From assembly GCF_900107815.1 (NCBI RefSeq), contig NZ_FNRK01000001.1, positions 1 to 64,000 of the forward strand: a stretch of 64,000 nt of DNA, in the 5' to 3' direction. Positions within the stretch are counted from its first letter, which is position 1. Every line of letters starts with the position of its first letter. Shown piece after piece: positions 8,328 to 16,161 of this stretch. The notes beneath the pieces are model-generated. The model was not told where the DNA came from. It saw only the letters and a list, made by a program, of their open reading frames with translations, and did no database searches. This DNA is from Eubacterium aggregans (GTDB taxonomy: Bacteria; Bacillota; Clostridia; Eubacteriales; Eubacteriaceae). Made by a program: the position numbers and the translations under genes.

Positions 8328-8338
8328 TGATTTCCTGC

Positions 8339-8366
8339 TTGCTCTATCCGTTAGAAATGTTAAAAT
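8339..8366 (+). promoter_or_regulatory. Promoter of creR1
   Basis: Plus strand: TTGCTC (8339-8344), 16 nt, extended -10 TG-T-TAAAAT (8358-8366). The predicted start, 7 nt after the -10, is G8373, the first base of the degenerate repeat. The -35 box lies inside the stretch (8309 to about 8346) that Cascade would cover when bound to the CreR1 target. Confidence 0.7.
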
Positions 8367-8372
8367 CAAGAA

Positions 8373-8448
8373 GTCCACATTTAATATGTGAGTAGGATTG
8401 AAATATAGAATTATATTCAGAAGAAAGCAGACCACATCTGCTTTTTTT
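8373..8448 (+). ncRNA. CreR1: crRNA-like RNA predicted to guide Cascade to the cas3 promoter
   Basis: A 32-nt degenerate repeat (8373-8404), the usual I-C repeat length: it opens with GTC, has a CACAT/ATGTG hairpin (8376-8390), and ends GGATTGAAAT, the conserved I-C repeat end that forms the crRNA 5' handle. The pseudo-spacer starts at 8405 and matches the cas3 promoter site 8312-8327 at 14 of 16 positions, failing only at 6 and 12. Complementarity ends after position 16, so the guide should allow binding but not interference. An 8-bp hairpin with a T7 tail ends the unit. The promoter start coincides with the first repeat base. It has the design of Cas-regulating RNAs (CreR) and of CreA antitoxin guides; no toxin RNA gene is evident, so CreR fits better. 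Confidence 0.9.
8424..8448 (+). terminator. Rho-independent terminator of creR1
   Basis: AAAGCAGA (8424-8431), loop CCACA, TCTGCTTT (8437-8444), continuing into a run of T. Perfect 8-bp stem. It takes the place of a second repeat in this mini-CRISPR unit. Confidence 0.85.
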
Positions 8449-8575
8449 CTTACCTCATCCCCATTATACTCCCATCACCCATTATTGTAAACGACCCAAC
8501 ACAATCGTAACATTTCCATGTCTTAACGAGCCATTCTCTTATATTAACCAAACCTTAACCCCGCCAATCCCCACC
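8449..8575. other. Intergenic stretch with no recognised element
   Basis: Between the creR1 terminator and the marR promoter. C/T-rich on the plus strand. I see no ORF, repeat or hairpin of note here. Confidence 0.5.
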
Positions 8576-8604
8576 TTGACATCTCCCCACTAAAGCGATA
8601 AAAT
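8576..8604 (+). promoter_or_regulatory. Promoter of marR-gltA
   Basis: TTGACA (8576-8581), 17 nt, TAAAAT (8599-8604). The imperfect palindrome AGTTCACTAGTAAACT at 8614-8629 lies at the expected start region and is a plausible operator for the MarR protein encoded just downstream. Confidence 0.75.
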
Positions 8605-8613
8605 ACTCCAAAC

Positions 8614-8629
8614 AGTTCACTAGTAAACT
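8614..8629. promoter_or_regulatory. Candidate MarR operator
   Basis: AGTTCACTAGTAAACT is a near-perfect inverted repeat centred on CTAG, just downstream of the -10 box and about 15 bp before the marR start. MarR proteins usually bind such 16-20 bp palindromes in their own promoters. Binding by this protein is inferred. Confidence 0.5.
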
Positions 8630-8644
8630 ACTTAAGGATAAACC

Positions 8645-9100
8645 ATGACCAATGATTTTGAAGTATTAATGAGTGGCCAGCCCTTCAAACGGCTGGCGGA
8701 GCAGCTTTACGGCCCCCTAATGGAACGTTCCGGTTTGCGAAAGGTAGAGCTGGACATCCTCTACTGCATCGCCCACGCCGGTCTGGCCGATACGGCCCGG
8801 GACATTATGGAGCGGCGTCATTTTTCCAAGGCCCACATTTCTAAGTCCGTGGATCATCTGAAAAAACTCGGCTATATTGAAATTCAAACCGATCCTGAAG
8901 ACAGACGTTATCTTCACCTGCACACCACCCCCATGGCGGAGCTAATCCTCAAGGATTTTGAAACCCTCCGATCTACCCTGAGGGCCACGCTTTTTAAGGG
9001 AATTACCCCTGAAGAGCGGGAGGCGGTCAGCCAGGTTCTCACTAAAATCGTCCACAACCTACGGGATGCCTCAGCATCCGGGGAAGCCGCCCCCCATTAA
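8645..9100 (+). CDS. MarR-family transcriptional regulator
   Basis: 151 aa, typical MarR size. Winged-helix dimer: the recognition region is FSKAHISKSVDHLKKLGYIE (about residues 59-78), followed by the wing DPEDRRYLHLH with the conserved DxR. The gene ends 49 bp before citrate synthase on the same strand with no terminator between, so the two are probably co-transcribed and the regulator may control citrate synthase and itself through the palindrome at 8614-8629. The ligand is not predictable from sequence. Confidence 0.88.
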   Translation: MTNDFEVLMSGQPFKRLAEQLYGPLMERSGLRKVELDILYCIAHAGLADTARDIMERRHFSKAHISKSVDHLKKLGYIEIQTDPEDRRYLHLHTTPMAELILKDFETLRSTLRATLFKGITPEEREAVSQVLTKIVHNLRDASASGEAAPH

Positions 9101-9149
9101 GGCACTACCAAGGCTTCCCTTTTCATTCGACACATTTGGAGGTACCATC

Positions 9150-10508
9150 ATGTCAACAAAGAAAGATTTAAAGGAATTTACCCAGGAATACGCCACAATC
9201 TGTCAAACTGTGGATAATATTCCGCCGGCATTTTTTGAGGAATACGGTGTCAAGCGGGGCCTTCGGGACAAAAACGGCAACGGGGTCCTTTCAGGGCTGA
9301 CCAATGTTTCCCGGATCGATGCCTTTACCCTGAAGGACGGGCAAAAGATTCCCTGTGACGGCAAACTCTGGTACCGGGGGTACAATGTCATCGACCTGGT
9401 CAAGGGCTTTGAGGGCAAGCGTTACGGCTTTGAAGAGGTGGCATACCTACTCCTCTTTGGCGAGCTGCCCAGCCGGGAAAAGTTAAAGCGCTTTAACCAG
9501 ATTTTGGTGGAAAGCCGCCGCCTCCCCACCAATTTTACCCGGGATGTCATCATGAAAGCCCCCAGTAAGGATTTAATGAATTCCCTCACCCGGAGCGTAT
9601 TGACCCTGGCCTCCTACGATGATGATATCAGGAATCCCTCCCTATCCAACGTGTTGTCCCAATGCTTAAAGCTTATCAGCGTCTTCCCTATGCTGTCTGT
9701 GTATGGCTACCACGCCTACAACCATTATATCTGTGATGACAGTCTCTATATCCATCGTCCGGATCCGAATCTCTCCACAGCGGAAAATATCCTCTTGATG
9801 CTACGCCCGAACAAGGAGTACACAGACTTAGAAGCCCGGGTGCTGGACATCGCCCTGGTGCTGCACATGGAACACGGTGGCGGGAATAACTCCACCTTCA
9901 CCACCCGGGTGGTGACCTCCTCCGGCTCCGACACCTACTCCGTCATCGCGGCAGCCCTGTCCTCCCTCAAGGGGCCCAAGCACGGCGGAGCCAATATCAA
10001 GGTGGTGGAAATGATGCAAGACCTCCGTCAGACAGTATCGGACCCCACGGATGAAGAGGCCGTACGCCACTATCTGGAGGGCTGTCTGAACAAAGAAGCC
10101 TTCGACCGCAAGGGCCTCATTTACGGCATGGGCCATGCCGTGTACTCCCTATCCGATCCCCGGGCCCAGGTGTTTAAGAGCTTCGTTGAGAAGCTGGCCC
10201 ATTCCAAGGGACGGGATGAGGATTTTTCGCTGTACTCCATGGTGGAACGCCTGGCCCCCGAGGTCATCTCCGGCGGCCGCAAGATTTACAAAGGGGTCTC
10301 CGCCAATGTGGACTTCTATTCCGGCTTTGTGTATAGTATGCTGGACATTCCCCTGGAGCTCTACACTCCCATCTTCGCCATCGCCCGTATCGTGGGGTGG
10401 AGTGCCCACCGCATTGAGGAACTGGTCAATGTGGATAAGATTATGCGCCCGGCCTACCGGAGTGTCATGGCTCCCCGGGATTATGCCCATATGGCCGATC
10501 GAAAGTAA
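9150..10508 (+). CDS. gltA: Citrate synthase (citrate/2-methylcitrate synthase family)
   Basis: 452 aa. Condenses acetyl-CoA with oxaloacetate; some family members use propionyl-CoA. The start at 9150 follows GGAGGT; an upstream in-frame Met overlapping marR is less likely. Conserved segments are HMEHGGGNNSTF (first active-site His region), GPKHGGAN and GMGHAVYSLSDPRA (catalytic His), with the CoA-binding part downstream. The extended N-terminus (about 70 aa before LWYRGYNV) is seen in clostridial forms. In an anaerobe this probably feeds a partial oxidative branch towards glutamate. Citrate versus methylcitrate preference cannot be told by eye. Confidence 0.9.
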   Translation: MSTKKDLKEFTQEYATICQTVDNIPPAFFEEYGVKRGLRDKNGNGVLSGLTNVSRIDAFTLKDGQKIPCDGKLWYRGYNVIDLVKGFEGKRYGFEEVAYLLLFGELPSREKLKRFNQILVESRRLPTNFTRDVIMKAPSKDLMNSLTRSVLTLASYDDDIRNPSLSNVLSQCLKLISVFPMLSVYGYHAYNHYICDDSLYIHRPDPNLSTAENILLMLRPNKEYTDLEARVLDIALVLHMEHGGGNNSTFTTRVVTSSGSDTYSVIAAALSSLKGPKHGGANIKVVEMMQDLRQTVSDPTDEEAVRHYLEGCLNKEAFDRKGLIYGMGHAVYSLSDPRAQVFKSFVEKLAHSKGRDEDFSLYSMVERLAPEVISGGRKIYKGVSANVDFYSGFVYSMLDIPLELYTPIFAIARIVGWSAHRIEELVNVDKIMRPAYRSVMAPRDYAHMADRK

Positions 10509-10522
10509 GTATATTGTCGCAA

Positions 10523-10548
10523 CCTCGGTTAACAGCCGGGGTTTTTTT
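10523..10548 (+). terminator. Terminator after citrate synthase
   Basis: CCTCGG, loop TTAACAG, CCGGGG, then seven T. Closes the marR-gltA unit. Confidence 0.85.
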
Positions 10549-10591
10549 ATGCCAACATGACACTTTTGTCACCTTATGGTAAGCTAATGCC

Positions 10592-10621
10592 ATGGCAGGA
10601 GGATACCTCCCGTCTTATAAT
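10592..10621 (+). promoter_or_regulatory. Candidate promoter of the Bce-type ABC operon
   Basis: ATGGCA (10592-10597), 18 nt, TATAAT (10616-10621). The spacer contains the short inverted repeat GGAGG-ATA-CCTCC (10599-10611), a possible regulator site. No two-component regulator gene is adjacent. Confidence 0.45.
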
Positions 10622-10650
10622 AGGACTATCATAACATTGGAGGAATCAAA

Positions 10651-11424
10651 ATGTCATTACTCACTGTCAATCATGTTAAAAAAATATACACTACCCGCTT
10701 TGGCGGGGCTTCGGTCCAAGCCCTCCGGGATGTCACTTTTGCGGTGGAGCCCGGGGAATATCTGGCCATCATGGGGGAATCCGGCTCCGGCAAGACCACC
10801 CTACTCAATATTTTAGCAGCCCTGGACAAACCCACCTCTGGGGAAGTCCTCCTGGGGACTAAGGACCTCACTACCATTTCTGACGGGGCCATCTCCGCCT
10901 TTCGTCGGGATAACCTGGGCTTTGTCTTCCAGGATTTCAACCTCCTGGATACCTTTAGCTTAAAGGACAACATCCTCCTCCCCCTGGTCCTGGCCGGACG
11001 GGATATAGCCGAAATGGAAGGCCGCCTGGCCCCCATCGCCGGGCAGCTGCGCATTGACAATCTCCTTGGAAAATTCCCCTACGAGGTTTCCGGGGGACAG
11101 CAGCAGCGGGCTGCTGTGGCCCGGGCTCTGATCACCCATCCCCAGATTATCCTGGCGGATGAGCCCACTGGTGCCCTGGATTCAAGATCTGCCGATGAGC
11201 TTCTGGCCCTTTTCGATGAGATCAACGCCTGCGGCCAAACGGTGCTGATGGTCACCCACTCCCTTAAGGCGGCCAGCCACGCCAGCCGTGTCCTCTTTAT
11301 CCGGGATGGGGAGGTTTTCCACCAGCTGTACCGGGGAAACCGGAGCCTATCGGATATGTTCTCCACCATCTCCGATACCCTCACCATGATTTCCAGGGGA
11401 GGCCGCACCCATGAAGAAGCATAA
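10651..11424 (+). CDS. ABC transporter ATP-binding protein, BceA-like
   Basis: 257 aa. Walker A GESGSGKTT (about 42-50), Q-loop VFQDFNLL, signature VSGGQQQR and Walker B ILADEPTG are all present. The sequence is closest in style to the MacB/BceA group that pairs with FtsX-type permeases for removal or sensing of peptide antibiotics, or lipoprotein handling. The start follows GGAGGA. It overlaps the permease gene by 14 nt, so the two are translationally coupled. Confidence 0.9.
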   Translation: MSLLTVNHVKKIYTTRFGGASVQALRDVTFAVEPGEYLAIMGESGSGKTTLLNILAALDKPTSGEVLLGTKDLTTISDGAISAFRRDNLGFVFQDFNLLDTFSLKDNILLPLVLAGRDIAEMEGRLAPIAGQLRIDNLLGKFPYEVSGGQQQRAAVARALITHPQIILADEPTGALDSRSADELLALFDEINACGQTVLMVTHSLKAASHASRVLFIRDGEVFHQLYRGNRSLSDMFSTISDTLTMISRGGRTHEEA

Positions 11425-13501
11425 TAAGGGGTTCCCCTTCTTTCTCAAGCTGGCGGCCACCAATATTAAAAAGCATCGCCAGGAATACCTGCCCTACCTG
11501 CTGACCTGTGTCATGACCATCATGATGTTTTATACCATCGTCTCCCTCTCCCAAAATGATACCCTGAAGAATATGAGCGGCGGTACCTCCATGATGATGA
11601 TCTTAGGCTTTGGGAATTGGGTCATCGCCATCTTTGCGGTGGTCTTCCTCTTCTACACCAATAGCTTTCTTATTAAACGGCGGAAGAAGGAATTCGGACT
11701 CTTCAATATCCTTGGAATGGAGAAAAAGCATATTGCCGGGGTGCTGGCCCTGGAAACTCTCATCACCGGGGGATTTTCCATTGTGGTGGGACTGGTGCTT
11801 GGCCTTCTCTTCAATAAGCTTATCTTCCTGCTCCTTTTAAAGATCATTCACTACGATATCCAGCTGGGCTTTCAGATCTCCCCGGTGGCCCTGGCCCTGA
11901 CCACCCTGCTCTTTTTCGGCATCTTTACCCTGGGCCTTTTCTATAATCTGTTCCAGATCCGCCTGGCCAACCCCGTGGAGCTGCTCCGGGGAGGAAAGAC
12001 CGGAGAACGGGAGCCCAAGACCAAGGCGGTCCTGGCCATTGCCGGCTTTCTGTGCCTGGGGGCTGGCTACGCCATCTCCCTCACCGTGGACAAACCCCTG
12101 GATGCCCTCTACCTCTTTCTGGTCGCTGTCATCCTGGTCATCATCGGCACCTACTGCCTCTTTACCGCCGGGAGCATCTTTATCCTGAAGCAGCTGCGCA
12201 AGAACAAGCGCTACTATTACCAAACCAGCCATTTTATTTCGGTTTCCGGGATGATTTACCGGATGAAGCAGAACGCCATCGGCCTGGCGAACATCTGCAT
12301 CCTCTCCACCATGGTCCTGGTGGTGCTGTCCACCACGGTCTCCCTCTATCTGGGGGTGGATAACATCATGATGTACCTCTTTCCCCAGGATCTGTACATC
12401 CGCCATTATGGGGACACCTTCTACGAAGATCCCCAAACGGTATCTGACAATATTGAGGCCATCGTCTCTGAACAGGGGCTTCAGATTAAGGATTATCACG
12501 ACTGCAGTGAGTTCACCATGGGTACCGTCCGCCAGGGGGATACCTTCGATTATCACCCGGGGAATACCTGGTACGTCACCACCGCCGATGTGTGCATGAC
12601 CCAGGTGATGACGGCGGCGGATTATGCTGCCCTCACCGGCGAGGCCATCTCCATTACCGGCAATGAGGTCCTGGCCTATGGCAATCTCTTTGACCCCGGG
12701 GACACCCTGACCCTCTTTGGCACCGAGTATAAGGTGGTGAAACATCTTCGGGACTTTCCCTTGAAGGAGGCGGAGTACGATACCACCTTCGGTCTGGAAT
12801 GCCTGTGCCTGGTGGTCTCGGACCGGGCCCATATGGCGGACATTTATGAAAAACAGCAAACTGCCTACGGGACGGGTGCCAGTCCCCTCAATTACGATAT
12901 TACCTTCGATTTAACGGGGACCGATGCCCAGAAGATTGCCTGTAACGCCGCCTTGAACGCCCCGGGTGCCCTGGTGGCCGATGCCGCCATCCATGGCGGT
13001 GCCCCCATTGTATCCAGTGATCAATTGAGTATCCCCAGGGAGTCTGGCAGCTTCGATGTGCGCTGCCGCCAGGACCAATACCGAACCTTCTACTACGCCT
13101 ATGGCGGGATGTTCTTCCTGGGACTGCTTCTGGGGACAGTGTTCATCATGGCCACGGTCCTCATTATCTACTACAAGCAGATTTCCGAGGGCTATGACGA
13201 TAAAGGGCGGTTTACCATCATGCAAAACGTCGGGATGAGCCACGCCGAGGTGCGCCGGGCCATTCGCAGCCAGGTGCTGACGGTGTTCTTTCTCCCCCTG
13301 GCCATGGCCTGTGTCCATATTGCCTTTGCCTTCCCGGTGATTACCAAGCTGCTTAAGCTTTTCAGCCTGACGGATACCGCCTTGTTTGTCCAGTGTACCC
13401 TGGGGGTTATTGCGGTCTTTGCCCTGCTTTATGCCGGGGTGTATGCCCTGACGGCCCGGGCCTATTATCGGATTGTCAGCCCTGGGAGTATTTCCAAATG
13501 A
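11411..13501 (+). CDS. ABC transporter permease, BceB-like (FtsX family)
   Basis: 696 aa, near the usual size of BceB permeases. The N-terminus FFLKLAATNIKKHRQEYLPY followed by a TM segment is typical. About ten TM helices are expected, with a large extracytoplasmic region (roughly residues 320-550) before the last three helices; in Bce systems this loop senses bacitracin-like peptides. Partner of the upstream ATPase. Unlike classical Bce modules, no BceRS two-component pair is beside it; a hydrolase gene follows instead. Confidence 0.88.
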   Translation: MKKHNKGFPFFLKLAATNIKKHRQEYLPYLLTCVMTIMMFYTIVSLSQNDTLKNMSGGTSMMMILGFGNWVIAIFAVVFLFYTNSFLIKRRKKEFGLFNILGMEKKHIAGVLALETLITGGFSIVVGLVLGLLFNKLIFLLLLKIIHYDIQLGFQISPVALALTTLLFFGIFTLGLFYNLFQIRLANPVELLRGGKTGEREPKTKAVLAIAGFLCLGAGYAISLTVDKPLDALYLFLVAVILVIIGTYCLFTAGSIFILKQLRKNKRYYYQTSHFISVSGMIYRMKQNAIGLANICILSTMVLVVLSTTVSLYLGVDNIMMYLFPQDLYIRHYGDTFYEDPQTVSDNIEAIVSEQGLQIKDYHDCSEFTMGTVRQGDTFDYHPGNTWYVTTADVCMTQVMTAADYAALTGEAISITGNEVLAYGNLFDPGDTLTLFGTEYKVVKHLRDFPLKEAEYDTTFGLECLCLVVSDRAHMADIYEKQQTAYGTGASPLNYDITFDLTGTDAQKIACNAALNAPGALVADAAIHGGAPIVSSDQLSIPRESGSFDVRCRQDQYRTFYYAYGGMFFLGLLLGTVFIMATVLIIYYKQISEGYDDKGRFTIMQNVGMSHAEVRRAIRSQVLTVFFLPLAMACVHIAFAFPVITKLLKLFSLTDTALFVQCTLGVIAVFALLYAGVYALTARAYYRIVSPGSISK

Positions 13502-14466
13502 CCCGAACGCGAAAAGGCAAGTGCCTCACCATTATCGCCACCCTGATTCTCATCCCCATCGCCCTGATGCTCCTGTGGTGTCTCATCCACCAGGGGCTTT
13601 CGGCCTGGGAGCGGCAGCACACCACGCCGCCTGGGAAGATGGTCACCGTCTCAGGGCAACAGATGCACCTAACCGATACCAACCCGAAGGGTACTCGGAC
13701 GCTGGTCCTTATGAGCGGCCTGGGGACAACCGCTCCGGCAGAGGATTTTGCGCCCCTCATCGAAGGACTTTCCCAAAGTGATCGGGTCGTTGTGGTTGAA
13801 CCCCTGGGCTATGGCTTTTCCGATGGAACCGACCAGCCGCGCACCGTATCCGCCATCGTTTCTGAATACCGGGGCGCCCTTACCGCCGCGGGCATTCCAG
13901 GCCCCTATGTCCTCGTTCCCCACTCCATGGCCGGTGTTTATGCCACTGCCTGGATGAACGCCTACCCTGAAGAGGTCTCTGCCTTCATCGGCATCGATCC
14001 CACCCTGCCGGGTGAGCTTAAATATTTTGGCGAATCTGCCCCCCATGCTCCGGCGATTGCCGGTCTGATGGCCCCCCTTGGAATCTCCCGGCTCATTACC
14101 CTACTCAGCCCCGGGACCTTTATCTCCAATAATTCTGAAGGTGCCTATGCTAAGGAAAACCTGGACCTGCAGAAAACCCTCTCCGCCTGGAAGGGGTATA
14201 ATGCCACCGTCGTAGCAGAGAATAACGCCATCGCCGAAAACATGGCGGCCACCCAGAACCAATCCTTCCGTCCGGAAATCCCCACACTGATCTTTGCCCG
14301 GGAATCCTCCGCCGCTCCGGTAGATGGTAAAACCAATCTTACCTTTTACGCTGAAAAGCTGGCCGGTCTGACCCGGGGCCAATGTATCCCCCTCACCGGA
14401 CACCATTCCCTCCACTGGACCCAATCATCGATTATGATCCAGGATATTCAGGAATTCCTGAACTGA
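13498..14466 (+). CDS. Membrane-anchored alpha/beta hydrolase
   Basis: 322 aa, starting at the ATG that overlaps the permease stop (ATGA). One N-terminal TM segment (about 9-31) should place the hydrolase domain outside the membrane. Alpha/beta-hydrolase landmarks: VLMSGLGTT (oxyanion loop), nucleophile Ser in VPHSMAGVYA, probable acid in GIDPTLP or later, and catalytic His in TGHHSLHW. The nucleophile elbow is HSMAG, a slight departure from GxSxG. Coupling with the Bce-type transporter suggests a shared job at the envelope, perhaps inactivation of an antimicrobial ester or amide; this is inference. Confidence 0.8.
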   Translation: MTRTRKGKCLTIIATLILIPIALMLLWCLIHQGLSAWERQHTTPPGKMVTVSGQQMHLTDTNPKGTRTLVLMSGLGTTAPAEDFAPLIEGLSQSDRVVVVEPLGYGFSDGTDQPRTVSAIVSEYRGALTAAGIPGPYVLVPHSMAGVYATAWMNAYPEEVSAFIGIDPTLPGELKYFGESAPHAPAIAGLMAPLGISRLITLLSPGTFISNNSEGAYAKENLDLQKTLSAWKGYNATVVAENNAIAENMAATQNQSFRPEIPTLIFARESSAAPVDGKTNLTFYAEKLAGLTRGQCIPLTGHHSLHWTQSSIMIQDIQEFLN

Positions 14467-14490
14467 AAATAGATAAATATTTGTCATTTC

Positions 14491-14519
14491 TTTACATTTC
14501 TTTACATTTGTGGTAAATT
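14491..14519 (+). promoter_or_regulatory. Promoter of the DUF6465-like gene
   Basis: TTTACA (14491-14496), 17 nt, TAAATT (14514-14519). The tandem TTTACATTTC repeat offers a second -35-like TTTACA at 14501. GGAGG precedes the ATG at 14553. Confidence 0.6.
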
Positions 14520-14552
14520 TTCAGTAATGAAAATATTTAGGAGGTTTTTCAA

Positions 14553-14954
14553 ATGGCACAAATAAGAAATAAAAAGAGTGCAGCGGCTGGTGCAATGGCA
14601 AAGAATCCCACAGTAACAGCCTCAACCGCAGCACCCAAAAAAAAGGACGTGGCACCAGCTACTAAAGCACCTGCAGCCTCTAAAGCCGCTTCCGCGACGA
14701 CCAAAGCCACCACAACCCCGACCTCTAAAAAAACCAGCACCAAGAAGAAAACCGTAACCGAAGTTGTGGTCCAATTTGATGGTAAGGAATTCAAATCCGC
14801 GGATTTAATCACCCGGGTAAAGGAAATCTGGACCAAGGAAATGGGTCGCAAGGTGAATGAAGCTGCCGATATGACCGTGTATGTCAATGCCAATGAAGGC
14901 ATGGCCTACTATGTGATTAATGGTGGGGATGTTACTGGAAGCTTTGCGCTTTAA
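14553..14954 (+). CDS. DUF6465-like protein with Ala/Lys/Thr-rich N-terminus
   Basis: 133 aa. Residues 1-67 are low complexity (Ala, Lys, Thr, Ser, Pro), histone-tail-like and strongly basic. Residues 68-133 form a compact domain (VVVQFDGKEFKSADLITRVK ... YVNANEGMAYYVINGGDVTGSFAL) resembling DUF6465, a small family common in Clostridia, often linked to such tails. No biochemical role is known to me. A basic tail on a small globular domain would suit nucleic-acid binding, which is a guess. Single-gene unit with its own promoter and terminator. Confidence 0.75.
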   Translation: MAQIRNKKSAAAGAMAKNPTVTASTAAPKKKDVAPATKAPAASKAASATTKATTTPTSKKTSTKKKTVTEVVVQFDGKEFKSADLITRVKEIWTKEMGRKVNEAADMTVYVNANEGMAYYVINGGDVTGSFAL

Positions 14955-14969
14955 CATCTGTAGAATACA

Positions 14970-15008
14970 AAAAGGACTGCCATCCCTGGGGATGAAAGTC
15001 CTTTTTTA
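14970..15008 (+). terminator. Terminator after the DUF6465-like gene
   Basis: AAAAGGACT near 14971, a 17-nt middle region containing ATCCCTGGGGAT (itself a small hairpin), then AAGTCCTTTTTT. It may serve both directions, since sorC converges from the right. Confidence 0.8.
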
Positions 15009-15027
15009 TTGGTCTGTTTCCAAAGGC

Positions 15028-15981
15028 TCAAAGGGCTGATGCTAATAACTCATCTGTGATTAACACATCGAAAAGCTGCCCTTTACTCAGTGCCCGAACC
15101 GCCTCAGCCTTCTCTGTGCCGGAAGCCACCAATATTTTAGTTGGAATCCGACGGTAGTCTGAAAGCCCAATGGAATAGGTCCGTTCCCGCATGCTGGTAT
15201 CACACTCCCTGCCTTCTCCATCGATATAGCGCATGACGATATCGCAGACTGCCCGATTTTGGGTAAGCTCCTGAAGCTCCCCAGGCGACAAATGCTTTAA
15301 GGTTCCAAGGAGGCTTGTTGTCTTTGGCCAAATAGCCCCAACGCTGGTTACCGCAATATCGATTTGCCCATAAATTTTCTGGATATTTTGAAAGTGTTGG
15401 CTCTGCCGAAGATGCGCCATCTCCTCCTGGGTAAGGAGGCCTTTCCGACATAAAGAAACCTTCTTCCCACCAAAGGCCATAGCCGCACGCTTGACCAGGG
15501 TATCCACATCCAACATATCACTGCTATTCACAATACTGCCATGGAGGGTCACGATCTTCGCTCCCTTTCTGCGACAGGGATTTAAATATTGGATGAGATG
15601 GTACATCGTTTCACCCCAGGTCAACCCAATGATATCATTATCCGTTATGATCCGTTGCAGATAACGTGCTCCCTCCAAGGCCACCCGTTTTTTCAATGAA
15701 CTGGAATCGACATCAGCCTCAAGAATAGGTAAAATTTGAACGTCCCTCAGACCGTATTCTTTTTTCAGTCCTTCCTCCCGTTCGATACAGGCCATATACC
15801 GGGGGTGAATATTAAAGGTCACAATTTTCTCCGACTCTGCACGCTTAAGCAGGCGCGAAACCGTAGATTGTGAAATTTGAAGATGCGAAGAGATCACGAT
15901 GAGTGTTTCTCTTTTAACGTAATAGCGATAGACCACCTCATTCATTAAGCACGTGGACTGACTGTATACCTCGGATTTCAT
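15028..15981 (-). CDS. SorC-family sugar-responsive transcriptional regulator
   Basis: 317 aa, standard SorC/DeoR-like length. N-terminal HTH (LIVISSHLQISQSTVSRLLKRAE, about 28-50) and a C-terminal phosphosugar-binding domain (DIIGLTWGETMYHLI, then AVTSVGAIWP and ILVASGTEKAEAVRALSKG), the usual SorC pattern. It is divergent from the G1P dehydrogenase/kinase/phosphatase cluster and most likely controls it. The effector is probably a sugar or polyol phosphate made by that pathway. Confidence 0.9.
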   Translation of the reverse strand: MKSEVYSQSTCLMNEVVYRYYVKRETLIVISSHLQISQSTVSRLLKRAESEKIVTFNIHPRYMACIEREEGLKKEYGLRDVQILPILEADVDSSSLKKRVALEGARYLQRIITDNDIIGLTWGETMYHLIQYLNPCRRKGAKIVTLHGSIVNSSDMLDVDTLVKRAAMAFGGKKVSLCRKGLLTQEEMAHLRQSQHFQNIQKIYGQIDIAVTSVGAIWPKTTSLLGTLKHLSPGELQELTQNRAVCDIVMRYIDGEGRECDTSMRERTYSIGLSDYRRIPTKILVASGTEKAEAVRALSKGQLFDVLITDELLASAL

Positions 15982-16161
15982 TGGACCCGCCCCTTCATCT
16001 TTATAGACTTATCCTTATACCATTATTATCATTCCCTTTTTCAAACGCAATATAGAAATTTTTTTCAATACCCCTAATGAATAATCTTTCGATATGTAGC
16101 CCACTCGCACCACGTGATAAGGTTAACATAATAAATCCAGAGAAAAGGAAGGTGATTACCA

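Noticed and set aside
8229-8448. CreTA-type toxin RNA gene near creR1
   Set aside because: I looked for a short ORF-like toxin RNA with rare codons between creR1 and cas3 and in the cas3-cas5 gap and saw none; the guide targets lie in cas promoters instead.
10599-10611. GGAGG-ATA-CCTCC as a BceR-type operator
   Set aside because: Too short and GC-palindromic to separate from chance; no response regulator gene is nearby. Mentioned only in the promoter entry.
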